Translations under genes and position numbers: made by a program | Shown: positions 17,253 through 22,829 of the stretch, in pieces | Numbering within the stretch: the first letter of the stretch is position 1 | Layout: each line of letters opens with the position of its first letter | Notes under the pieces: generated by a model | What the model was told of the DNA's origin: nothing | What the model saw: the letters and a program-made list of their open reading frames with translations, nothing else | Databases searched by the model: none | Assembly: GCA_015478655.1 (NCBI GenBank) | Contig: JADMIJ010000047.1 | Span: 1-33,189 of the forward strand | Direction of reading: 5' to 3' | From: Acidimicrobiales bacterium | GTDB taxonomy: Bacteria; Actinomycetota; Acidimicrobiia; Acidimicrobiales; RAAP-2 | Length of the DNA: 33,189 bases

Positions 17253-18124
17253 TCCGACACCTTTGCGATGACGTCGTCAGCGAATCGCCGGAGATTGTCG
17301 AGCTTGGTCTGGAGCACTTCGGTGTCCGGGCCCACGGCGTAGGGCCATCGGAACCCGACGATCACGTCGGTGACCCCCTGCGCTTCGAGCCGGCGGATCC
17401 CGTCAGCCGTGTAGGCGTCCAACGAGATCACGTGGATCTCGAAGGGTCGCTCCGATGTCCCTCCGTCTTGCCGCAGCTGGCTAAGGCGCTCCAACAGTCC
17501 GGGCAGGTCTGCCGGTTCCCCCCCGCCATGGAGCCATCCGTCAGACCGGGCTGCTCGGCGCAATGCCGCGGGGGCGTGACCTCCCACCAGGATGGGCAAC
17601 GGCTCGGTCGGAGTGGGGCTGATCTTGACGGACGGCAGGTCGTACACGTCTCCGTGGTATTGGAAGTAGCCACCGGCAGAGAGGCCGCGCACGATGTCCA
17701 CGGCTTCATCCATCCTTCGCCCGCGAGCGTCCCAGGGCACGTCGCACAGTGCATAGTCCTCCGGCCATGGGCTGGACCCGACTCCGAGGACCAAGCGGTT
17801 GTTGGTCATCACCGCCACCGACGTGGCTTGCTTGGCCACCAGCAGCGGATGGCGCATGGGGAGCTTGAGCACGAAGGTGATGAACCGCAGCCGCTCCGTC
17901 ACGGCCCCCATGGCCGGGATCAGAGAGAACGGCTCGATAAAGGGCTTGTCCTCGAGGAACTCACGCGAGTGATCGGGTGAAAAGGGGTATGTCGAGTCAG
18001 AGTCCTGGGGATAGCAGAGGCTGTCGGGCACGACCATCCCGTGATAGCCCGCCTCCTCGGCCGCCTGGGCCAGCGGGAGGTAGAACGTCGGATCGACCAT
18101 CGATTCGGCATACGAGAATCGCAC
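17249..18124 (-). CDS. LLM class flavin-dependent oxidoreductase
   Basis: A 291-residue luciferase-like monooxygenase (F420- or FMN-dependent TIM barrel). Indicators are EEAGYHGMVVPDSL near the N-terminus, ERLRFITFVLKLPMRHPLLVAKQATSVAVMTNNRLVLGVGSS, GYFQYHGDVYDLPSVKISPTP, LPILVGGHAPAALRRAAR, and GVTDVIVGFRWPY at the end. The GTG start is 3 bp after the stop of the upstream hypothetical gene, and the stop overlaps the SnoaL-like gene. Cofactor and substrate cannot be fixed. Confidence 0.9.
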   Translation of the reverse strand: MRFSYAESMVDPTFYLPLAQAAEEAGYHGMVVPDSLCYPQDSDSTYPFSPDHSREFLEDKPFIEPFSLIPAMGAVTERLRFITFVLKLPMRHPLLVAKQATSVAVMTNNRLVLGVGSSPWPEDYALCDVPWDARGRRMDEAVDIVRGLSAGGYFQYHGDVYDLPSVKISPTPTEPLPILVGGHAPAALRRAARSDGWLHGGGEPADLPGLLERLSQLRQDGGTSERPFEIHVISLDAYTADGIRRLEAQGVTDVIVGFRWPYAVGPDTEVLQTKLDNLRRFADDVIAKVSE

Positions 18125-18127
18125 CGC

Positions 18128-18487
18128 TCAGTCCCGCCACACCACGTGCGCCCGAATGGAGCCGTCGTCGCCAATCCAACCATTGGCCGCGGCACCGTCG
18201 AGCATGGACATGAAGTCCGCTTCCCACTCCGAGTCGAGCAGTTGGCCCTCCGCGTTCGCGGCGTCGGCGGCCATCCGCCTGACGACGTCGGCGGGAACGA
18301 AGACGTCGCCACCAGGGTCGACCGTACCGACGTCGTGGAGGCTCAGCGCCGCCGCCAGGGCGCCGAGAGCGCCGTTGCCCGCGTCGTCGCCTGGCTGGTG
18401 CGGGAGTGCGAGGACTGAGAACCGCTTTGCATCATCTCGCCCACGGAGCACGACGGATGCCGTCGAGAGATCCGCCACCAGTTCCAT
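18128..18487 (-). CDS. Hypothetical protein, first gene of the LLM operon
   Basis: A 119-residue protein starts at ATG 18487 with AGGAG upstream (CAAGGAGTGCTTTGA). It contains VLRGRDDAKRFSVLALPHQP and an acidic C-terminal part (LLDSEWEADFMSMLDGAAA). Family not recognised. It sits 3 bp upstream of the LLM gene, so all three genes are probably one transcript. Confidence 0.7.
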   Translation of the reverse strand: MELVADLSTASVVLRGRDDAKRFSVLALPHQPGDDAGNGALGALAAALSLHDVGTVDPGGDVFVPADVVRRMAADAANAEGQLLDSEWEADFMSMLDGAAANGWIGDDGSIRAHVVWRD

Positions 18488-18583
18488 TCAAAGCACTCCT
18501 TGTCCGGTCTCTGTCCGGTCCCTTGCCGATGGGACCCTACTGTGCCTTCTGGGGCCCACCGCATACGACCCGGTCGTCGGCGT

Positions 18584-18955
18584 TCAGGTCGGCGGGGCCG
18601 CGGCCGGCACTCCATTTTCGCGAAGGCGCTCGGCCACCCAGGAGATCCCGTCGGGCTGGGTCATCTGCTGAGGCCATCCGGAGAGAATGTCCTCGACGCC
18701 CTCGAGTGTGGGGATGTGCCCCACGACCATCACCAGCACCCGGTCGACAGGAAGATTCTCGACCTCGATGTCACCAAACGGCGTGAACGAGTCGGCCTCG
18801 GGGATGAGCTCGAGCATGGTGTAGAGCTCGCCGGTGTCCTCGACCCAGCTGAGCTCGTACCGATTCCCCTTGGCGTCGAACCAGTTGGTGCCCAGTTCAA
18901 CCTCAGCTGACTGCCGACGGCGCTCGTCAGTGCTGTAGAACTCCTCGATGTCCAT
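18584..18955 (-). CDS. Hypothetical protein
   Basis: A 123-residue acidic soluble protein, starting MDIEEFYSTDERRRQSAEVE, with WFDAKGNRYELSWVEDTGEL, a hydrophobic VDRVLVMVVGHIPTLEGVED segment and an ISWVAERLRENG helix at the end. It is probably an uncharacterised actinobacterial family. It is separated from the LLM operon by about 96 bp and is the last chromosomal gene before the tRNA. Confidence 0.7.
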   Translation of the reverse strand: MDIEEFYSTDERRRQSAEVELGTNWFDAKGNRYELSWVEDTGELYTMLELIPEADSFTPFGDIEVENLPVDRVLVMVVGHIPTLEGVEDILSGWPQQMTQPDGISWVAERLRENGVPAAAPPT

Positions 18956-19055
18956 GACGCTCCTGTCTCGCTCGTGCCGGTCCTGTCCTTGTCGACCAGG
19001 TCGGCTTCCGTCACTGCCTTCGGTGCGGGTCGGAGGGCCGATGGGCTGGTGGGGC

Positions 19056-19131
19056 TGGTGGGGCAGGCAGGGATCGAACCTGCGACCGAGGGATTATGAG
19101 TCCCCTGCTCTGACCACTGAGCTACTGCCCC
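19056..19131 (-). tRNA. tRNA with CAT anticodon, probably tRNA-Ile2
   Basis: This is a complete 76-nt gene including encoded CCA. The acceptor GGGGCAG pairs perfectly with CTGCCCC. The D-arm is AGCTCAGTGGTCAGAGC, the anticodon stem is GGGGA/TCCCT with loop CTCATAA, and the T-arm is GCAGGTTCGATCCCTGC. The G1-C72 pair excludes initiator tRNA. The AGCTCAGTGGT-AGAGCAGG-GACTCATAATC-CT pattern closely resembles E. coli minor tRNA-Ile (lysidine-modified CAT), so Ile2 is more likely than elongator Met; a TilS-recognition test would decide. Its 5' half is the attachment core of the integrated element. Confidence 0.9.
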
Positions 19132-19132
19132 C
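19092..19132. repeat. attL: 41-bp core repeat in tRNA 5' half
   Basis: The core starts GATTATGAGTCCCC and ends CTACTGCCCCC, spanning the tRNA from its anticodon loop to its 5' end plus one flanking base. It is identical to 32488-32528. The sequences outside differ at once on both sides, which sets the repeat boundary. Confidence 0.93.
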
Positions 19133-19142
19133 GACCAGGGAT

Positions 19143-19185
19143 GCTATACTTTTCCATGAGGGTCCATCCCAACAGAATCCCAACA
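19143..19185. promoter_or_regulatory. Candidate overlapping promoters for integrase and tRNA, with integrase arm-type repeats
   Basis: A TATA core serves both strands. On plus it reads TATACT (19145-19150), the probable -10 for int with a weak -35 near 19122. On minus it reads TATAGC (19143-19148), with TTGGGA 18 bp upstream, and points at the tRNA 5' end. Two direct copies of ATCCCAACA (19166-19174 and 19177-19185) lie here; the same word recurs near the right end of the element, as expected for integrase arm sites. Confidence 0.45.
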
Positions 19186-19200
19186 AAGCGAGGGCACGTC

Positions 19201-20367
19201 ATGGATCGGTTCGACGTCATCACGGTTGAGAAGGGTATCCGACAGGTCGGTCCCCATCGGTGGGAGGTCCGGGTCTATGCCGGCCGCAACCCGGAGACGG
19301 GCGCGATCCGCCACGTCAGCCGCGGCACTACCAAAGGGATCAAGGATGCCCGCGCCATTAAGGCGCGGCTCGCCACGGAGGTTGCCGCCGGCAAGCATGG
19401 CAGCCGGTCGGGCACGTTCGGCGAGCTGCTCGACGCGTGGCTTCGCGACGGCAAGCAAGGTCGGTCGCCTAGCACGCTCGCCGGCTACCGAATCAAAATC
19501 GAAACCGCCATTCGCCCGGCCCTCGGCTCGGTGCTTCTGGAAAAACTGACCGCCCGCGACCTCGACCGGTGGTATGCGCGCCTACTGGCTGGCGGAACGT
19601 CCCCGGCGATGGTCATGCACTACCACCGGGTGATCTCGGCGGCACTGCGCCAAGCCGAGAAATGGCAAATGGTGCCCGTCAGCGTCGCCAGGAATGCGAG
19701 CCCGCCGACCGTGCCCGCCCCGGTTACCGTCACTCCCCCACCCGATCGGGTGCGCACACTGATCGACCTAGCCGGCACGACCCGGAATCCCGAGTTTGCC
19801 ACCGTGCTATTCGTCGCGGCGCTAACAGGAATGCGCCGAGGCGAGCTGGCCGGCCTGCGGTGGTCCGATATCGACTGGCAGGGGTCGGCCCTGACCGTCA
19901 CCCGGTCGATCTGGCAGACGGCGGGCGGATGGGGGCCAAAGGATCCAAAGACTCACCAGGTGCGCCGGCTAGACATCGGACCGGCCACTCTGGCTGCCCT
20001 CCGTGGCCGATGGGAGCGTGCGACCAGCGCCGCCCAGCTCGCCGAGGTCGAACTTGTGGCCGACGCGTACGTGTTCAGCCCCGACCTAACCGGCGACCGG
20101 CCCACCATGCCTGACGCCATGACGCAGGCGTTCCGACGCCTGTGCGACACGATGGCCGAGAAAACGGGCGATCCCTGGCCCTACCGTTTACACGACCTCC
20201 GCCACTACTCGGCTACGGAGCTGGTCGCCGCCGGTCACTCGATGGTCACCGTGTCGAAACGGCTCGGCCACGCAAAAGTGTCGACCACCTCGGACATTTA
20301 CGCCCATGACACGAACGATCAGGCGGTCGCCGCTGCAGCGTCCCTTGAGGCTGGGTTAGCTGGCTAG
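19201..20367 (+). CDS. int: Tyrosine recombinase (phage-type integrase)
   Basis: A 388-residue tyrosine site-specific recombinase. The N-terminal arm-binding-like region (about residues 1-60) is rich in beta-strand (WEVRVYAGRNPETG). The SAM-like core-binding domain (about 70-165) includes TFGELLDAWLRDGK. The catalytic domain has the active-site Arg in TGMRRGELAGLRW (about 212), Lys in KTHQVRRLDI (about 250), the HDLRH box (331-335), RLGHAK (His 357) and Tyr 367 in TSDIYAH. ATG 19201 is preferred over the open ATG at 19141 because GAGGG lies 9 nt upstream and the earlier start would sit in the -10 region. It would recombine attP with the tRNA. Confidence 0.95.
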   Translation: MDRFDVITVEKGIRQVGPHRWEVRVYAGRNPETGAIRHVSRGTTKGIKDARAIKARLATEVAAGKHGSRSGTFGELLDAWLRDGKQGRSPSTLAGYRIKIETAIRPALGSVLLEKLTARDLDRWYARLLAGGTSPAMVMHYHRVISAALRQAEKWQMVPVSVARNASPPTVPAPVTVTPPPDRVRTLIDLAGTTRNPEFATVLFVAALTGMRRGELAGLRWSDIDWQGSALTVTRSIWQTAGGWGPKDPKTHQVRRLDIGPATLAALRGRWERATSAAQLAEVELVADAYVFSPDLTGDRPTMPDAMTQAFRRLCDTMAEKTGDPWPYRLHDLRHYSATELVAAGHSMVTVSKRLGHAKVSTTSDIYAHDTNDQAVAAAASLEAGLAG

Positions 20368-20415
20368 GACGCCCGCTCCGCAAGCTGGGACATTTTCCCC
20401 ACTATCCGCAGACAC

Positions 20416-20445
20416 TTTTCCACAGTTACACATGTGTAATCCACA
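20416..20445. promoter_or_regulatory. DnaA-box-like pair flanking a 14-bp palindrome
   Basis: TTTTCCACA (20416-20424) and TAATCCACA (20437-20445) resemble the DnaA box TTATCCACA. Between them is the perfect palindrome TTACACATGTGTAA (20426-20439), overlapping the second box. It lies just after the integrase gene in AT-richer sequence. It may be a replication-initiation or excision control site; this is inference from motif likeness only. Confidence 0.4.
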
Positions 20446-20493
20446 AGAAGCGGGTCTACCACTACACAGGGGTTTTATGGCAGCGTCAAAGGT

Positions 20494-20583
20494 GGAGCAG
20501 TGCGAGAGCGGCCGAATCGGCGCCCTTGAAACCGGCGTGAGGAGTAACTACCTCCGAGGGTTCGAATCCCTCCTGCTCCGCCA
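20494..20583 (+). tRNA. Atypical element-borne tRNA-Ser-like gene (anticodon ambiguous, TGA/GAA)
   Basis: A 90-nt class II tRNA. The acceptor GGAGCAG/CTGCTCC is perfect, with discriminator G and encoded CCA. The D-stem is CGA/TCG, the long variable arm contains GAGG/CCTC, and the T-arm GAGGG/CCCTC is perfect. Long arm plus G73 indicate seryl identity. The anticodon stem CGCC/GGCG closes on a C-C mismatch, giving a 9-nt loop CTTGAAACC. Counting strictly with a 7-nt loop gives anticodon GAA; by analogy to tRNA-Ser(TGA), which has CTTGAAA, it would be TGA. The intact remainder argues against random decay. Confidence 0.75.
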
Positions 20584-20592
20584 AGGCGCGCA

Positions 20593-20623
20593 AAGGGCAC
20601 CGGTGAAACCTTCCGGTGCCCTT
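20593..20623 (+). terminator. Strong hairpin after the tRNA-Ser-like gene
   Basis: An 11-bp perfect stem, AAGGGCACCGG/CCGGTGCCCTT, with a 9-nt loop lies 9 bp after the tRNA 3' end. The T-tract is short, as is common in actinobacteria. It is a probable transcription terminator or tRNA 3' processing signal. Confidence 0.65.
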
Positions 20624-20698
20624 GCTAAGCCTTTCCGCTACTCCGGTCACTATCCGGCTATCGCGGGGGCCTCTGCCTTAGAACTTGGCACTGCCATT

Positions 20699-20714
20699 GT
20701 AACGCTAACGTTAC
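20699..20714. repeat. Inverted repeat GTAACG-N4-CGTTAC
   Basis: A 6-bp inverted repeat with a CTAA spacer, including the internal palindrome TAACGTTA. It is one of three AT-rich palindromes (with 20426-20439 and 21009-21023) between the integrase and the HTH switch gene, all built from TTAC/GTAA ends. It could be a regulator site. Confidence 0.35.
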
Positions 20715-20733
20715 GAGTCTCCAACCGGGCTGA

Positions 20734-20752
20734 CCTGGGATTATGTCCCAGG
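20734..20752 (-). terminator. Hairpin directly after the small leftward gene
   Basis: CCTGGGA/TCCCAGG forms a 7-bp stem with loop TTATG, ending one base from the stop codon of the leftward gene at 20754. It is probably the terminator of leftward transcription, facing the tRNA/integrase unit. Confidence 0.4.
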
Positions 20753-20753
20753 C

Positions 20754-20924
20754 CTAGAGTCCAAACCCCCGCAGCCCCTTGCCGAGACTTCTACTGACCG
20801 TCCGGTAGACGTTCCTCCGCAGCACCCGCTTGCTGTAGCTGGCCGGACCCCTGCGAGCTGCCTGCACGTTGCCGAGAGTGCGGGCCAGGCGGTAACTCTG
20901 TCGGCGCATTTCGCTGATCGTCAT
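20754..20924 (-). CDS. Small basic protein (56 aa)
   Basis: A 56-codon gene starts at ATG 20924, with AGGAGAA 4 nt upstream. The product is very basic and helical: MTISEMRRQSYRLARTLGNV, then QAARRGPASYSKRVLRRNVY and RTVSRSLGKGL. Similar tiny basic proteins with an R-T-LGNVQAARRGP...KRVxRRxVYR pattern occur in actinophages and phage-like elements (recognition, not a search). It probably binds nucleic acid. No neighbour is coupled to it. Confidence 0.65.
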   Translation of the reverse strand: MTISEMRRQSYRLARTLGNVQAARRGPASYSKRVLRRNVYRTVSRSLGKGLRGFGL

Positions 20925-21008
20925 CGGTTCTCCTATCGGCGTTGTTCGGAGGAATCTTTAATAGCTCGCCAGTAATCGAACAAATAGCCCGACCTAGGAT
21001 CGTACTTA

Positions 21009-21023
21009 TTACGTACTACGTAA
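21009..21023. promoter_or_regulatory. 15-bp inverted repeat upstream of a leaderless small gene
   Basis: TTACGTACTACGTAA is a perfect 7-bp inverted repeat with a central C. It lies about 25 bp upstream of the TTGACA hexamer of the next gene and is followed by the motif TGACCAGGG (21031-21039). It is a candidate operator. Confidence 0.4.
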
Positions 21024-21047
21024 GGCGTCCTGACCAGGGACTATGCC

Positions 21048-21077
21048 TTGACACGCCCGGCCGGTATGGTTCACAAT
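21048..21077 (+). promoter_or_regulatory. Promoter for a leaderless small gene
   Basis: TTGACA (21048-21053) is a perfect -35, followed by an 18-bp spacer and CACAAT (21072-21077) as -10. The predicted start of transcription falls at or next to ATG 21084, where no ribosome binding site is present. This fits leaderless translation, which is common in actinobacteria. Confidence 0.5.
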
Positions 21078-21083
21078 AACGCC

Positions 21084-21257
21084 ATGAACGACGATGAAGG
21101 CAGGGCAAACCTAGAGGAAGCTCTCGAACAGTGTCGGATCCGAGCCCTTGAGCTGAGGTGGGACGACCGGTTGGGCGAAGCGGCCGAGCTTGATGCCTAT
21201 GTGTCGAGCACCGAGGCATATTTTGCCGGCTACGACGCGGGCAGGGCGGCGGGCTGA
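21084..21257 (+). CDS. Small acidic helical protein (57 aa)
   Basis: A 57-residue protein (MNDDEGRANLEEALEQCRIR, then WDDRLGEAAELDAYVSSTEA). It is acidic and mostly helical, with a Gly/Ala tail (YFAGYDAGRAAG). ATG 21084 is favoured over an in-frame TTG at 21048, because that TTG is part of the -35 hexamer. Function unknown; its promoter-proximal position with a possible operator suggests a regulatory or anti-repressor role (speculative). Confidence 0.5.
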   Translation: MNDDEGRANLEEALEQCRIRALELRWDDRLGEAAELDAYVSSTEAYFAGYDAGRAAG

Positions 21258-21335
21258 CTCTCAGGCTGCCAGAACGCCACCATTCCGCACAGGACTGCCC
21301 AGGTTCCCCGCAAATCCGGTCCGTGGGGTTGGGGG

Positions 21336-21353
21336 TGCGGGGAAATGCCCGCA
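21336..21353. promoter_or_regulatory. Operator copy 1, TGCGGGGAAATGCCCGCA
   Basis: An imperfect 18-bp inverted repeat (TGCGGG-N6-CCCGCA) located 5 bp beyond the HTH stop codon. It shares the TGCGGGGAAAT core with copies at 21591 and 21625. Confidence 0.55.
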
Positions 21354-21357
21354 GAGC

Positions 21358-21558
21358 CTACAGACGACCCGTCATCCTGGCCCACTTCTCGACCTCAGGC
21401 CATGCCCATACCCGGATCGACCCGAGCTTCGCCGCCGGCTCAGGAAAGCCGATGTCCCGCCTGATCCAGTCGTGAACGAGGGATGCCTTCTTGAGCTTCA
21501 GACGTTCGGCGACCTGCTCTGCCCCCACTAGGTCGTCGACGTCGATTCTCCGGCCCAT
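21358..21558 (-). CDS. AlpA/MerR-like HTH DNA-binding protein (Xis or switch regulator)
   Basis: A 66-residue protein with one helix-turn-helix: LVGAEQVAERLKLKKASLVH, then DWIRRDIGFPEPAAKLGSIR and VWAWPEVEKWARMTG. The winged form with G-F-P-x-P...VW...V-E-W-A matches AlpA-like excisionases and phage regulators. The three 18-bp operator copies around this gene are its most likely targets: two in the divergent region with the 21661 gene and one after its own stop. It may act as excisionase, as repressor, or both. Confidence 0.8.
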   Translation of the reverse strand: MGRRIDVDDLVGAEQVAERLKLKKASLVHDWIRRDIGFPEPAAKLGSIRVWAWPEVEKWARMTGRL

Positions 21559-21589
21559 GGCGTACAGCCTACGTCATGCAGATCGACCC

Positions 21590-21642
21590 TTGCGGGGAAA
21601 TCCCCACAGGCGTACCATGGGTGATGCGGGGAAATACCCGCA
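21590..21642 (+). promoter_or_regulatory. Promoter with operator copies 2 and 3
   Basis: TTGCGG (21590-21595), a 17-bp spacer and TACCAT (21613-21618) form a plausible promoter for the 21661 gene. Operator copy 2 (TGCGGGGAAATCCCCACA, 21591-21608) covers the -35 and spacer. Copy 3 (TGCGGGGAAATACCCGCA, 21625-21642) covers the likely start of transcription. Binding at both would block the promoter. Confidence 0.55.
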
Positions 21643-21660
21643 GTCCGAAAGGGGCAGGAC

Positions 21661-21867
21661 ATGACCGCACTCGCCGCATTTCTGATCTGGCTGGAGTGGG
21701 CCAGTCATCACGTTTGGCTCGCATGGGCGCCGGACTCCACCGGGCTCGGGAATCACGTTGTCTACGGCGGGAACGTCCTCGACTGCATTCGGGTCGCCGC
21801 CCATCAGGCGCCGTTGCACGTCGTACCCGGATCCGCTCCGTACCCCGGCTGCACGCTCGGCGGCTAA
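21661..21867 (+). CDS. Small hypothetical protein under operator control (68 aa)
   Basis: A 68-residue ORF with AAAGGGG 8 nt before its ATG. The N-terminal helix is aromatic and hydrophobic (MTALAAFLIWLEWASHHVWL) and might associate with membranes. The rest is short and irregular and ends PYPGCTLGG. It is divergent from the HTH gene, with the operators between them, and is followed by a terminator-like hairpin. It is the only rightward gene in this part of the element besides 21084. Confidence 0.5.
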   Translation: MTALAAFLIWLEWASHHVWLAWAPDSTGLGNHVVYGGNVLDCIRVAAHQAPLHVVPGSAPYPGCTLGG

Positions 21868-21890
21868 ACCCGACGCAGGTAGGACGACGG

Positions 21891-21910
21891 CCCCCGGTTT
21901 CGGCCGGGGG
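21891..21910. terminator. Hairpin between convergent genes
   Basis: CCCCCGG/CCGGGGG is a 7-bp GC stem with loop TTTCGG. It lies 23 bp after the rightward gene and 18 bp after the end of the leftward virion-protein gene, so it may serve as a bidirectional terminator. Confidence 0.5.
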
Positions 21911-21928
21911 TCGCTTCGCGTCTACGGG

Positions 21929-22507
21929 CTAGATCGGCTGGACGATCAGCCAGCGGTCGAAAAAGGTCGCCGGCCCTGGACCGGCCCCGACCTGATATTT
22001 CGCCTGAAAGGTATGATCGCCGGGAGCGATGCCGGTAACTACGGCGCCACCCATACACGACGCGCTGACGACCGACGCCGGCGTACTCAACTGTGCCGAC
22101 GGGTTACTCTGAACAGTTCCATCGATAGCAACCCACATCTCGGCGGCTCCGCCGCTTGTCGCCTGAATGTTCGCCCCGAGTAAAACGAGCGCACTACCGG
22201 ATGCCCCCACGTGCGCAGTAAGGGTCGGACCGACGGTCGCCAGGTTGGTCGGCGTTCCCGATGACGTTCCCTCGGACGTAAGTATGCTGGCAGACTGAAT
22301 CGGATTCAGCTCAGTAGTGATTCCACTCGGGTCAGTAACGGCGAATCCGTAGTCGCCGTTCGGCAGCTTGCCGCCCTGCGCCCGGATCAGCCCGCTCGCG
22401 TCACGGATCCCGAAGTTCTGTTGCATTTCGAGGGCCGTAAGGCGCTGGCGGATCTCGTCCATAAGGTTCTGGAAGTACAGGTCGTGGGGTTGAGTCACGG
22501 CGGGCAT
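21929..22507 (-). CDS. Candidate virion accessory protein (decoration/spike-like)
   Basis: A 192-residue protein. The N-terminus is helical (LYFQNLMDEIRQRLTALEMQ), then GLIRAQGGKLPNGDYGFAVT, a Ser/Thr/Gly-rich linker, and a beta-rich C-terminal half (LVLLGANIQATSGGAAEMWV, GDHTFQAKYQVGAG). The short coiled N-terminus with a beta-sandwich-like tail resembles phage tail-tip, fibre or capsid-decoration proteins. It is last in the structural block, after the capsid gene and the 48-aa gene (3-bp spacing). No known family is certain. Confidence 0.6.
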   Translation of the reverse strand: MPAVTQPHDLYFQNLMDEIRQRLTALEMQQNFGIRDASGLIRAQGGKLPNGDYGFAVTDPSGITTELNPIQSASILTSEGTSSGTPTNLATVGPTLTAHVGASGSALVLLGANIQATSGGAAEMWVAIDGTVQSNPSAQLSTPASVVSASCMGGAVVTGIAPGDHTFQAKYQVGAGPGPATFFDRWLIVQPI

Positions 22508-22509
22508 AT

Positions 22510-22656
22510 CTAGGCCGCCTTTCGCAGTAGACGGCTAAGCCGGTCGATCGCCTCTCGGTGACGGGGCTCCGGGTGCTCGGGATCGAGGTCGGACAGACCG
22601 ATCGCTTCGAGGGCTTCCCGAAGACGGCTCTTGGAGTAGATGACGGATGCTGCCAT
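22510..22656 (-). CDS. Small helical protein downstream of capsid (48 aa)
   Basis: A 48-codon gene starts at ATG 22656, with AAAGGA 7 nt upstream. The product is MAASVIYSKSRLREALEAIG, then LSDLDPEHPEPRHREAIDRL and SRLLRKAA, i.e. two charged helices. Good ribosome binding site and codon use, and it sits between capsid and the next structural gene. It may be a head-completion or assembly factor, but this is positional inference. Confidence 0.6.
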   Translation of the reverse strand: MAASVIYSKSRLREALEAIGLSDLDPEHPEPRHREAIDRLSRLLRKAA

Positions 22657-22749
22657 GTTGTGATCCTTTCGAGATTCGAGTTCAGCGCCCCGACGGGCCG
22701 GCGGCCCGCAAAAACCGCCGACCGGTCGGAGCGTGGTGCTCGGCGTACG

Positions 22750-22781
22750 GGGGTAGTGGGGAACGAATCCCCGGCTACCCC
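22750..22781 (-). terminator. Hairpin downstream of the capsid gene
   Basis: An interrupted stem: GGGGTAG pairs with CTACCCC, and inside it GGGGA pairs with TTCCCC around a TTCG loop (as read on the minus strand). It lies in the 173-bp gap after the capsid stop. It may attenuate leftward transcription or stabilise the capsid mRNA. Confidence 0.4.
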
Positions 22782-22829
22782 GAGTCGAGCAATCGCCGCG
22801 GCATGGTTGCCTGCCGGGCGAGAACGGGT

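Noticed and set aside
19141-19200. Upstream ATG start for the integrase
   Set aside because: The ATG lies within the predicted -10 region and has no ribosome binding site, whereas ATG 19201 does.
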